10,859 nucleotides of DNA from Candidatus Parcubacteria bacterium (GCA_027024305.1 JALVSO010000056.1:1-10859); one strand, 5' to 3'; shown: positions 1 through 7,948, counted from the first letter of the stretch. Numbers and translations: made by a program. Notes: a model not told the origin generated them from the sequence alone.

Positions 1-60
1 TTTGAAAAGATTAGAAAGATTGATGAAGAAGGTTTGAGTAAATTACTGTCAAAGTTTTAA
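1..60 (+). CDS. 3' end of an unidentified protein gene (partial)
   Basis: Frame 1 is open from the left edge to a TAA at 58-60 and gives a charged 19-residue tail (FEKIRKIDEEGLSKLLSKF). The start lies outside the window and the fragment is too short to assign a family. A + strand intrinsic terminator about 70 bases downstream (129-160) supports a rightward gene ending here. The other two + frames give less protein-like sequence. The function is unknown. Confidence 0.45.
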   Translation, partial: FEKIRKIDEEGLSKLLSKF

Positions 61-65
61 AATTA

Positions 66-103
66 TTAAGAAAAAACACCGGAAATTTTAGAAAATTTCG
101 GGT
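66..103 (-). terminator. Intrinsic terminator of ndk (minus strand)
   Basis: An imperfect 12-bp hairpin (arms 78-89 and 92-103, one G-G mismatch, 2-base loop) is followed, on the minus strand, by a T-rich run (complement of the A-rich 66-77). On the plus strand no U-tract follows the stem, so it should act only on leftward transcription from ndk. It lies beyond the hairpin that terminates the rightward gene. Confidence 0.6.
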
Positions 104-128
104 ATCATTCTTATATTAGAATATACTT

Positions 129-160
129 ACGACCCAATTGGTCGTATTTTTTAATTTTTT
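129..160 (+). terminator. Intrinsic terminator of the upstream rightward gene
   Basis: A perfect 6-bp stem ACGACC/GGTCGT (129-134 and 140-145, 5-base loop) is followed on the plus strand by ATTTTTTAATTTTTT. The T tract overlaps the last codons and the stop of the converging ndk gene. The minus-strand side of the hairpin has no T tract, so it works in one direction only. Confidence 0.7.
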
Positions 161-624
161 CCGTAGATTGATTTTATATCAGGTTTTTCATAGTTAAATA
201 ATTCTTCATCGTTGAAAAATCTTTTAACTTCTTCTTCTCCACTTTCTACCGTATCTGAAGCATGAACGAGGGTGTGCTCAATGGAAAGAGCAAAGTCGCC
301 TCTAATTGTTCCGGCATCGGCGTCGGAACCATCGGTTGCTCCAACAATGGTTCTAATTGACTTTACAGCGTTTACTCCGGATAGGGCCATCAGAATTACC
401 GGTGAGGCTTGCATATAATCTTTAATCTCTTGATAAAATGGTTTATCCACATGGTGAGCATAATGTTCAGCCAGTAGAACATCGGAAATTTTAATCATTT
501 TTGTTCCAATAATCTTGAAACCCTTATTTTCAAATCTTTTTGTAATCTCTCCCACCAACCCTCTAACAATTGTGTCCGGCTTTAAAATCACCAATACCTT
601 TTCTTCATTCATTTTTTCTCTCAT
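151..624 (-). CDS. ndk: Nucleoside diphosphate kinase
   Basis: This cytoplasmic enzyme transfers the gamma phosphate between nucleoside triphosphates and diphosphates through a phospho-histidine. The 157-residue product has the family start (VLVILKPDTIVRGLVGEI), the AHHVDKPFY region, GTIRGDFA and the active-site segment LVHASDTVESGEEEV with the catalytic His. The usual 'NLVHGSDS' is altered to 'TLVHASDT' here, so the Asn and Gly around the histidine are replaced. Length is close to the usual 130-155. The start at 624 is the first ATG after a possible promoter. A second ATG at 612 (MNEEKVL) fits family length slightly better and is preceded by a purine-rich stretch. There are no Trp or TGA codons. 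The gene diverges from pgk, sharing a short intergenic region of about 56 bp, and converges on the gene ending at 60. Confidence 0.95.
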   Translation of the reverse strand: MREKMNEEKVLVILKPDTIVRGLVGEITKRFENKGFKIIGTKMIKISDVLLAEHYAHHVDKPFYQEIKDYMQASPVILMALSGVNAVKSIRTIVGATDGSDADAGTIRGDFALSIEHTLVHASDTVESGEEEVKRFFNDEELFNYEKPDIKSIYGKN

Positions 625-629
625 TTTTT

Positions 630-658
630 ATTATTTATAATCCCGAGTATTTTAACAA
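630..658 (-). promoter_or_regulatory. Possible ndk promoter
   Basis: On the minus strand a -35-like TTGTTA (653-658) and a -10-like AATAAT (630-635) are 17 bases apart. An alternative -10 is TATAAA (634-639). Either would start transcription within a few bases of the ATG at 624. The match is only moderate in this AT-rich gap. Confidence 0.35.
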
Positions 659-663
659 ATTTT

Positions 664-672
664 TGCTATAAT
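664..672 (+). promoter_or_regulatory. Extended -10 promoter of pgk-comEC
   Basis: TGC followed by a perfect TATAAT (667-672) sits 8 bases before the pgk ATG. No convincing -35 is present, as expected for an extended -10. Transcription would begin at or next to the ATG, giving a leaderless message. It is back to back with the ndk promoter. Confidence 0.7.
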
Positions 673-680
673 AAAAAGCA

Positions 681-1826
681 ATGGAATACCATTTTTTATC
701 AGAAAAAGAAAAAGAATTTTTTAGGGCTAAGAAAGTTATTTTACGAGCGGGCTTAAATGTGCCCTTGGAGGATGGGAAAATAGAAAACGATTTCAGACTA
801 AGAGCCATTTTGCCTACTTTAAATTTTTTACTGGATGGCGGAGCTCAGCTGACGGTTATCGGTCATTTGGGCAGGGAAAAGGAAAACAATCTGGAAAGTA
901 TTTTTCTTTGGTTGAAAAAGAATTTAAAAAATAGAAAAGTCACTTTTGACCCCGGTACTTTTAGAGAAGAGAAAATAAAAAACCTTTCGGAGCATTTGAA
1001 AGAACTGACGGAAAAACTCGAAGAGGGAGAGCTTTTGCTTTTGGATAATCTGCGAGCTTCGGAGGGGGAGAAAGAAAATTCAAAGGAACTGGCTGAAAAA
1101 GTTGCTCCTCATTTTGACTTCTATATTAACGAAGCTTTCCCGGTTTCCCACCGCAAACATATGTCCATGGACGCTCTGCCGGCTCTCTTTGACTCGGAAA
1201 AAAGATTTTACGGTTTCAGGTATGAGGAGGAGTTAAAAGTTATAGAGAAAATTAAAAATCCGGAAAGTTTCAAGAAGAAAGTCTTTATTCTGGGTGGGGC
1301 TAAGATTGCCACCAAGATACCCATGATAAGAACTCTCATTGATAAATTTGATTTGATTGTTCTGGGTGGAGCCGTGGCCAATAATTTTTATCTGGAAATG
1401 GGTTATCCCATCGGCAATTCTTTCTATGATGAAGATTTTGTTTTTGAGCAGGAGGAGTTGAGTAAAATCATGTCCTCCCATAAAATTTTCTTACCTCAAA
1501 GGGTAATCACCGAAAATGGAGAAAAGAATATTTCCGAGATTTTACCGGGAGATAAAATCTTGGATATTTCTCCAAAATCTTTTGAGAGCATTGAAAAAGA
1601 TTTGAGAGAAGCGGACTTTGTCTTTTTTAACGGGCCTCTGGGTTACTACGAAGGAGGCTATGAAGATGGCACAAAATATCTTTTAAATATTTTGACCAAT
1701 CCCAACAACTTCTTTGTGGCCGGCGGAGGCAATACGGCTTCCATTATTTTTGAATTGAAATTGGAAAAGAATGTGGATTTTATTTCAACGGGGGGCGGGG
1801 CTTTGATTAAAGCTATTTCGGAATAG
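681..1826 (+). CDS. pgk: Phosphoglycerate kinase
   Basis: This glycolytic enzyme moves a phosphate from 1,3-bisphosphoglycerate to ADP. The 381-residue product is slightly short for the family (about 390-415) but collinear with it: VILRAGLNVPLEDGKI near residue 20, FRLRAILPT, GHLGRE, LLLDNLRAS, INEAFPVSHR, LGGAKIATKIP, LGGAVANNFY, FFNGPLGYYE, GGGNTAS and ISTGGGA at the end. The basic substrate residues (Arg in DFRLR, His/Arg in GHLGR, Arg in DNLR, Arg in SHR) and both lysines of GGAK..K are present. Two usually invariant acidic residues are changed: the Asp of R-x-D-x-N-x-P is Gly, and GGGDT is GGGNT. It ends in TAG, has one TGG Trp and no in-frame TGA. It is the first gene of a likely two-gene transcript with comEC. 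Confidence 0.93.
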   Translation: MEYHFLSEKEKEFFRAKKVILRAGLNVPLEDGKIENDFRLRAILPTLNFLLDGGAQLTVIGHLGREKENNLESIFLWLKKNLKNRKVTFDPGTFREEKIKNLSEHLKELTEKLEEGELLLLDNLRASEGEKENSKELAEKVAPHFDFYINEAFPVSHRKHMSMDALPALFDSEKRFYGFRYEEELKVIEKIKNPESFKKKVFILGGAKIATKIPMIRTLIDKFDLIVLGGAVANNFYLEMGYPIGNSFYDEDFVFEQEELSKIMSSHKIFLPQRVITENGEKNISEILPGDKILDISPKSFESIEKDLREADFVFFNGPLGYYEGGYEDGTKYLLNILTNPNNFFVAGGGNTASIIFELKLEKNVDFISTGGGALIKAISE

Positions 1827-1834
1827 GTTATCCT

Positions 1835-3316
1835 ATGTTAAAAAAAACTTTTTATACTTTTGTTCTGGCTTATTTTTTAGGAACTTTTATTTATTCTTTT
1901 TATCCTCTGAATATCTCTTTTCTTTTTTATTTTAGTTTTATTTTAATTATTATCTACATTGTTCTATCATCTTTCAAAAAAACTCCGCCGGGGATTTTTG
2001 TATATCTCATTATTATTTTTCTGGCCCTGTTTTTATCTTCCCTCCGTTTTTATTTTTTCAACTTATCAAATCAGGGAGATTTGGATGACCTTCTCAATCA
2101 AAGAATAGAAAGAAACGTTTGGGTTGCGGATGAGCCGGAAGAAAAATCTTATCGCACTAAGCTTTTAGTGAAAATTGAAAACAGTAATTCCGGAGCCATA
2201 ATGTGAGTTTCCAATTATCCAAAATATACTTATGGTGATTTTTTAAAAATTGACGGTTATTTAACAAAAGTAAATAATTTTAAATCTAAGACGGGAAGAG
2301 ATTTTGACTATATTTCTTATCTAAAAAAAGACGGAATTTTTTATGAATTAAAACCTATTAAAGTGGAATTTGTTGAATCGGGAAGGGGTAGTTTGATTAA
2401 AGAGTATCTTTTTAAAATTAAAAAAAGCTTTTTAAATCAGATTAAAAAGATTTTGCCCAAAGAAGAGGCTTCTTTTCTGGGAGGGCTTCTCTTAGGGGCC
2501 AAGGAGGATATGGGTAAAAAATTATTGGAAGATTTTCGCAGAACCGGAGTCATTCACATTGTGGTTTTGTCCGGCTTTAATTTAACCATTGTGGCTGATT
2601 TTTTTATGAAGATTTTTATGCTTCTGGGTCTGGCCGGAGCTTCTTTTTTTTCAGCCATTTCTATCATCTTTTTTGCCATAATGACCGGAGCCTCAGCCAC
2701 CATAGTTAGAGCGGCCATTATGGCCCTTTTGGTTATTTTGGCTCGGGTGAGCGGTCGCACCTCCGTAACCATTAGAGCTTTGTTCCTGGCCGGCTTTATA
2801 ATGCTCCTGTTTAACCCGATGTTGTTGGTCTTTGACCCATCTTTTCAGCTTTCCTTTTTGGCCACCCTGGGCCTTTTACAATTGTCACCCAAGATAGAAG
2901 GGTGGCTGACTTTTCTGCCCCGGTGAAGTATTTTGGATATACGGGGAATTTTATCGGCCACTCTCTCCACCCAGGTTTTTGTCTTTCCGCTTCTGCTTTA
3001 TATGATGGGGCAAATCTCAATCATTTCACCCTTGGTTAATATTTTAATTCTGGTTTTTATTCCTTTGATTATGTTGCTGGGCTTCCTAATGGTTCTTTTT
3101 TCCTATTTTTCCCAGATTCTAGCCTCCATCCTCGGTTTTATTGTCTACCTTTTTCTTTCCGCTGACTTAAAACTGGTTCAAAGCTTTTCTTCTTTTTCCT
3201 ATGCTACCCTGGATTTTTCCCTGTCTTTTCTTCAAATGCTTTTGATTTATCTTCTCTATTTTTTTCTCTACCTTTTTTGAAAAAACAACTTGCAAAAAAA
3301 GAACAGGAGTATATAA
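1835..3316 (+). CDS. comEC: ComEC/Rec2-type DNA uptake channel, short form, read through three TGA codons
   Basis: ComEC forms the inner-membrane channel for single-stranded DNA in natural transformation. With TGA as Trp (2204, 2924, 3278; residues 124, 364, 482) one 493-residue frame runs to TAA at 3314-3316. N-terminal hydrophobic segments (about 5-75) lead into a DUF4131-like part (YPKYTYGDFLKIDGYL, then DFDYISYLKKDGI). The Competence domain begins near residue 205 (FLGGLLLGAKEDMGKKL, GVIHIVVLSGFNLTIV) and continues through many membrane segments, including ATLSTQVFVFPLLLYMMGQISI. The C-terminal metallo-beta-lactamase domain of the usual 700-800 residue protein is absent. It starts 8 bp after pgk with at best a weak AGG upstream and no promoter of its own. 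Its stop lies inside the -10 box of the next gene. Under the standard code this would be three fragments. Continuity of the domains across the TGAs argues against a pseudogene. Confidence 0.88.
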
Positions 3317-3317
3317 T
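3290..3317 (+). promoter_or_regulatory. Promoter of the Cys-rich repeat gene
   Basis: TTGCAA (3290-3295) and TATAAT (3312-3317) are separated by 16 bases (17 if CTTGCA is taken as the -35). The ATG follows 9 bases after the -10, so the transcript should have almost no leader. The -10 contains the stop codon of comEC. Confidence 0.65.
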
Positions 3318-3326
3318 CATTTTACT

Positions 3327-4679
3327 ATGAAAAAGAAAACAAAAGAATTTTTCCTGAAAAGGAGGTTTTTGAGGAAACCCTTGGATTTTTTGATTTTTAC
3401 CCTTTTAATAATTTTTGCTACCGGAACAGCCGCTATTTCTGTTTTAGATACCAAGCTGGGTGGCTGAAAGGCTACTTCCAGTTATAAGACCATTAATGTT
3501 TGGAGCAATTGTAAAAAAGTTAGAAAAGTCGCCGGAAAAGATGTTTTTGTTCCAACAAGGACATCCACTGAGTGAAACAGATTTATTTCCAATGCCCCTT
3601 CTAATACTAATAATAATATTGATATTTCAAATTGTGTAATAGATTGTCAAGCTGAAGATGGAACTGTCGCAAATGGTTCTTCTGATTATGGGTTCTCTCA
3701 TTGAGATTCGCAAACAAATAGTTGTGTATCAAAACCTTCGGATAATCTGTATTGTTATAATGGTTCATTTAGTTATGTTGATTTCAGCCCAAAACACATT
3801 TGTGCAGATGGTGATTCAAGGTGTAAATATTGAATCTATAGTACAAATTGTGGTGGTGGGGGTAGTCCAATAAACGGTTCCTGCAACAATTCTATTCGAA
3901 ACGGTTGTTATTCCGGAACGGCTAATGACGGAGCGGTAGCCGATACCTCAAGTTACTACAGATGGAGATGTGATGGTCAAAACGGAGGAACTAATTCAGG
4001 AACTTGTTCTAAGCGCAAACCTATAAATGGTTCTTGTGGTTCAACTCACTATACTTGTAGCTCCGGAACAGCAAATTCTTCCGTTTATTCCGATACTACA
4101 ACTCAATATCGTTGAAGATGTGATGGTCAATATGGAGGAAGTAATTCTGGAATGTGTACGGAAGCAAAGAGAATAGCTTGCTATTCAAGCGGGGTTTGTT
4201 CATCAACTCACTATGGATGTAATTCCGGGTATTCAGCGGGAAATCAAAATAACGGAACCTCTTCATATACTTGAACTTGTTCAAAGAGTGGTTGTTCCAG
4301 TCATTCTTGTTCCGAAGCAAAGGTGGTTCCGGTAAATGGTTCCTGTGGATCAAGTCACTATGATTGTTCTTCCGGAACTCCAACAAATCAGAATAATGGC
4401 ACAAGCGCTTGAACCTGGACCTGCCAGGGATCAAATGGAGGGAGTGATGCCAGTTGTTCGGAAGTTAAAGCACCTCAATGTAATAATAATGCAATCTATG
4501 GATGTACAGTCGGAACGGCAATAAATAAGAATTACACCTATGAAGGGGTTGGGCCATTGTTAAACTATGATTGAAATTGCTCAAATGGTGGTCAAATATC
4601 CGAGCAGTGTCATAAATATGTTTATGGCGGTTTTGGATGCCCAAAACGAGTTGGCAATATATGATATCAGTGTCCATAG
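3327..4679 (+). CDS. Membrane-anchored or secreted Cys-rich repeat protein of unknown function, nine TGA codons
   Basis: I do not recognise the whole protein. With TGA as Trp it is a single 450-residue frame ending in TAG. A basic N-terminus (MKKKTKEFFLKRRFLRK) and a hydrophobic stretch (about residues 20-42) suggest a signal anchor or signal peptide. Next comes a W-x-x-C segment with DVFVPTRTSTE-W-NRF, a motif I associate with exported proteins of Patescibacteria. From about residue 182 five repeats follow (starts near 182, 233, 283, 336 and 384). Each has the pattern NGSC, then C-x-SGT, then W-x-C, GG and C. The many paired cysteines suggest disulfide-linked modules outside the cell. In-frame TGA: 3465, 3573, 3702, 3831, 4113, 4272, 4410, 4572, 4662. 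TGG: 3501, 3963, 4416. It has its own promoter and terminator. A surface adhesin or structural role is only a guess. Confidence 0.82.
3870..4679 (+). repeat. Five diverged tandem repeats of a Cys-rich module (protein level)
   Basis: Units of roughly 48-67 codons begin at 3870, 4023, 4173, 4332 and 4476. Units 1, 2 and 4 share NGSC near the start. All units have a Cys, then SG(T) or VGT, then a Trp two residues before a Cys (YRWRC, YRWRC, YTWTC, WTWTC, YDWNC), usually followed by GG and a closing Cys. DNA identity between units is modest, so the duplications are old and the Cys/Trp framework has been conserved. Confidence 0.75.
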
Positions 4680-4687
4680 TTCTCAAG

Positions 4688-4710
4688 AACCGGCTTAGCC
4701 GGTTTTTTCT
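4688..4710 (+). terminator. Intrinsic terminator of the Cys-rich repeat gene
   Basis: A perfect 7-bp stem AACCGGC/GCCGGTT (4688-4694 and 4698-4704) with a 3-base loop is followed directly by TTTTTCTTT. It starts 9 bases after the TAG, which supports 4679 as the true gene end. Confidence 0.9.
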
Positions 4711-4731
4711 TTATCCACTTGTTTTAGTCTA

Positions 4732-4740
4732 TGGTAAAAT
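4732..4740 (+). promoter_or_regulatory. Extended -10 promoter of rodA
   Basis: TGG plus TAAAAT (4735-4740) stands 6 bases before the rodA ATG. There is no clear -35. Transcription would start at the ATG. Confidence 0.6.
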
Positions 4741-4746
4741 AACCAA

Positions 4747-5871
4747 ATGTTAAAAAACTCTCTTGCTCAAAGAATCGATTGGCTGACTTTTCTTTTAGCC
4801 CTACTTTTATCCTTAATGGGCCTATCGGTTATTTACTCTTTCGGTGGTGATAATTCAGCCTTTTGGAAGCAGAGTGTCTCTCTTGCTTTGGCCACAGTAG
4901 TTTTTTTCCTGGCTTCTTCTTTGGACATCTATGCTCTGAAAAATTCCCGTTTGATTTTTTTTCTCTATCTGTTTTCGGTCGCTCTTTTGGCTTCTCTGTC
5001 GTTTTTCGGTTCGGCCTTCTCCGGAGCCCGGTCTTGATTTTCTCTGGGGCTCTTCGCTTTTCAGCCCACGGACCTGGCCAAAGTTATTTTGGTCCTCCTC
5101 TTGGCCAAATACTTCTATAAACGACATATTGAAATTACTCGTTTAAAACACCTCTTCATCTCAGCCATCTATCCGGGCATCCTTTTTCTTCTGTTGGCTT
5201 TGCAACCGGATTTGGGTTCGGCCATGATAGTTTTTTTTATCTGGCTGGGCTTCGTTTTGATTGCCGGCATCCCCAAGAAATATATTTTTTCTCTCCTGGC
5301 CTTTGGAGGAATTGCTTTTTTTCTGATGTATCATTTCTTTTTTGCCAACTATCAACGGGAGAGAATTTTAACCTTTGTGGACCCGGGGCGGGACCCCCTG
5401 GGAGCCGGCTATAATATTACCCAGGCTCATATCGCTTTGGGCTCCGGCGGTCTTTGGGGTAAGGGTATTTCCGAGGGAACCCAATCTCGTTTGGCTTTTC
5501 TGCCGGAAGCCAAAACCGATTTTATTTTTTCGGCCTATGGAGAGGAATGGGGCTTTGTCGGTATTCTGGTTCTTTTTTTGGTTTTTGTTCTTTTAATTTA
5601 CCGTTTGATTTATTGAGCCGTTTTGGGCAGAACCAATTTTGAATCTCTGGTTGTGGCCGGGGTGGCCATCTACTTTTCAGTTCATTTTTTCGTCCATGTG
5701 GGTATAAATTTGGGTCTGATGCCGGTGACCGGAACCACCATGCCTTTTATGTCCTATGGTGGTTCCCATCTTTTGGTGGAATATTTTGCCCTGGGCTTGG
5801 TTAATGCCATCAGAAAAACCAACAGAAACTATCACCGCTCACAACTTTCGGAAACGGATATTATTTCTTAA
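4747..5871 (+). CDS. rodA: RodA-type SEDS peptidoglycan glycosyltransferase, two TGA codons
   Basis: RodA polymerises lipid II into glycan strands in the inner membrane during side-wall growth, working with a class B penicillin-binding protein. With TGA as Trp at 5035 and 5614 (residues 97 and 290) one 374-residue frame runs to TAA, a normal family length. Signatures in order: IDWLTFLLALLLSLMGLSVIYS, GARS-W-FSLGLFAFQPTDLAK, LQPDLGSAMIV, RILTFVDPGRDPLGAGYN, GSGGLWGKGISEGTQSRLAFL, TDFIFSAYGEEWGFVG (holding the probable catalytic Asp), and GINLGLMPVTGTTMPFMSYGG. GTQS..LAFLPE..TDFIF favours RodA over FtsW. The Trp of GARSW is highly conserved in SEDS proteins and is encoded here by TGA. Five other Trp codons are TGG. 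It is followed 24 bp later by another envelope gene with its own -10. Confidence 0.95.
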
Positions 5872-5880
5872 TGAAAATAA

Positions 5881-5889
5881 TGTTATAAT
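5881..5889 (+). promoter_or_regulatory. Extended -10 promoter of the Ig-like membrane protein gene
   Basis: TGT plus a perfect TATAAT (5884-5889) is 6 bases before the ATG at 5896. It gives a leaderless start and a promoter independent of rodA. Confidence 0.7.
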
Positions 5890-5895
5890 CTCTCC

Positions 5896-7812
5896 ATGAC
5901 TAATAAAGAGAAAGATAGAATTGATGAAATAAAAACCGAGCTCTATTCCAGAAAAGTCAAAGGTTTTTTTAATCGTCGAAAGGAGCTGAAAAAAAAGAAG
6001 ATAAGTGAGGAGTTGCCAAAGGATTGATCCGGAGAGAGTTATATAAATAATCTTGATCCGGAATTATATAAATATGAAAAAAAAGGACCTTCTCTTTTTG
6101 TTATAATTTTTATTTTCTCCCTTGTCTTCTTTGTGGTTGCCGTATCCTTTGCTTTTTTTTATTTACTCTTTAATAAAAATTCCGTAAAAAGTGATATGGA
6201 CATTTCCCTTATCGGGCCGGATACGGTGGCTTCCGGGGAAGTCCTGGAATTCTTGGTCAAGCTGGAAAATAATAGCAAATTGGATTATAGGGATATTAAT
6301 TTGATTGTTGATTTTCCGGAGTCCACCGTTGATGCGGATAAGAAAAATTTCTTGAAAAAGAAAGATATGGTTATAGAAGAGCCCCTTTTGGCCGGGGGTC
6401 AAATTTCCAAAAAGTTTAGAGTTCTTCTTTCGGGGGCGGAGGGAGAAAAAAAAGATATTGAGATAAGTGTCTATTATAGGGCCGGTGATTTTTCCAACAT
6501 CTTATTTTCCAAAAGAATTTACAGTCTTAAAATTGAGTCGGCCCCCGTTTCCGTGGAAATGGAATATCCGCCATCGGTTCAATCGGGCAAAGAATTTGAT
6601 TTTAGAATAAATGTTCTGTCAAATAGCGGAGAAACCTTAAATGACCTGGTTATTATTTCAAAATATCCTTCCGGTTTCAAATTGCTTTCCTCTAAGCCTG
6701 AAGCCGTCTTTTCCAATGACAGTCAAAATATCTTTAAGATTGAAAGTTTGGAGCCCGGACAAAAGAAAAGTATTGAAGTGAAGGGGGTTTTGTTTGGAGA
6801 AAATAAAGAAAATAAGTTTTTCTCTTTTGAGGTTGGTGACTCGGTTCCTTTTACCAATGAAATTAGGACGGTTTTTGCCAAGAGTGAAAACGAAATAGTT
6901 ATTCGGGACCCCGATTTAAATTTGAAAATCTTGGCCTCCGGAGAGGGGAACGATGATGGAGATTTGATTGTCTATGCCGGCAGTGATTTTAATCTGGCCT
7001 TATTTTTAAGCAATAATATTGATGCGGCCGTTTCCAATTTAAAGATTTTGGCTTCTTTTGAGGGAGATGATTTGTTGGATAAAAAAGAAGTTGATGTTCC
7101 AAAAGGCTTCTACAGCTCAACGGAGGGGACCATTCTTTGGGATAAAACCACCGATGAGGCCTTAAAGAGTTTGGCGGCCGGAGCCCGGGTAAGAGAGGAT
7201 CTTTCTCTCAGTTTGGTTGATTTGGAACGAGTGGCCGGTTACATCAAAGATCCGCAAATGACAATAAATTTTAAAGTTAGCGGGACCGGTTTCAACAACG
7301 AAAACCCTGAAGGTTTTATTTCTGAAAAATTCAGTAAAAAAATTAAACTTGCCACCGGCGTTTTCTTAAAATCATCCGTTGTCTACGCCGGAGGACCTTT
7401 CAAAAATACCGGACCAAATGAGCCGGTTGTCGGTCAGGCCACAACCTATACGGTCGCTTGAAAGATTTGGAATAGTAGCTCAGACATATCGGATGTGGAG
7501 GTAAAAACAAAATTACCCCCCTATGTTAATTTTCTAAATAATATTTCACCAAAATCGTCCTATTTAAGTTATAACCCCGATACCAGGGAGGTTACTTGAA
7601 AATACAAGAAGATAGATGCCTTCATCGGTTACCGTACCGATCCTAAGACCGTCTACTTCCAGATAGAATTTTTGCCCACCGCTCCTCAGATTGGAAATTC
7701 GGTTCAACTTCTGGGGGAGGTCAGCTTAAAAGCGAAGGATAATTTTACCAATCTGCCAATAGTAAAAAATGTTTCCGGCGGAGCCTCGGTTTCGGTAAGT
7801 TCCTCAACCTAG
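5896..7812 (+). CDS. Single-pass membrane protein with large Ig-like outer region, three TGA codons, function unknown
   Basis: Reading TGA as Trp (6025, 7459, 7597; residues 44, 522, 568) gives 638 residues from ATG 5896 to TAG 7810-7812. A basic cytoplasmic head (residues 1-65, with RRKELKKKK and LPKD-W-SGES) precedes one membrane segment (about 66-92). The remaining 545 residues lie outside the membrane and look like consecutive beta-sandwich domains: about 100-210 (VASGEVLEFLVKLENNS), 215-330 (VQSGKEFDFRINVLSNSG), 335-500, and a last DUF11-like domain (about 505-620) with YTVA-W-KIWNSSSDISDV, LPPYV and TREVT-W-KYKKIDA. Both Trp positions in the last domain match that family's pattern. TGG occurs at two other sites. 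A scaffold or surface role in the envelope is inferred from topology and from rodA next door. No enzymatic motif was seen. Confidence 0.85.
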
Positions 7813-7840
7813 GCACTCAATTTAAGGAGAGTGCTTTATT
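7813..7840 (+). terminator. Weak terminator-like hairpin after the Ig-like gene
   Basis: A perfect 6-bp stem GCACTC/GAGTGC (7813-7818 and 7829-7834) with a 10-base loop directly follows the TAG and is followed by TTTATT. The T tract is short, so termination may be partial. Confidence 0.45.
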
Positions 7841-7948
7841 GGAGTCGGTCTTTTTAGCAGATATCTCATTTTTGTATCTCTGAACTACATCTGCCCCCCC
7901 TCCAGGAAGCCCGTTGCTCTTTGTCGGCTCGTACCTCCCACTTGCCTG
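7841..7948. other. GC-rich non-coding stretch, possibly structured RNA, unidentified
   Basis: This stretch between the Ig-like gene and the tmRNA terminator is more GC-rich than the surrounding genes and has no credible reading frame. It holds a 38-base hairpin (7857-7894) with a 7-bp stem (one G-U pair), and a C-run at 7894-7900. GAGCC/GGGCTT arms (minus strand, within about 7909-7932) could form a second stem. I could not match it to 4.5S RNA, 6S RNA, RNase P RNA or an intact tRNA, and I see no promoter for it on either strand. It may be a tail of the tmRNA transcript or a decayed RNA gene. Confidence 0.3.

Noticed and set aside
3465..4664. UGA as selenocysteine
   Set aside because: Nine TGAs in one gene and ten more in unrelated families, with no visible SECIS-like hairpins after them, and Trp expected at the sites.
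3658..4686. Separate small genes at 3658-3873 (+), 4096-4434 (-), 4336-4524 (+) and 4465-4686 (-)
   Set aside because: All lie in other frames of the Cys-rich repeat gene, lack promoters and give sequence without family features.
4855..5596. Other-frame ORFs inside rodA (both strands)
   Set aside because: rodA is continuous from 4747 to 5871 once TGA is Trp. The overlapping frames have biased, low-complexity composition typical of shadows.
7841..7948. 4.5S, 6S or RNase P RNA, or an intact tRNA
   Set aside because: The GGAA-type SRP loop with its flanks, the RNase P core motifs and a T-arm or anticodon arm could not be found on either strand.
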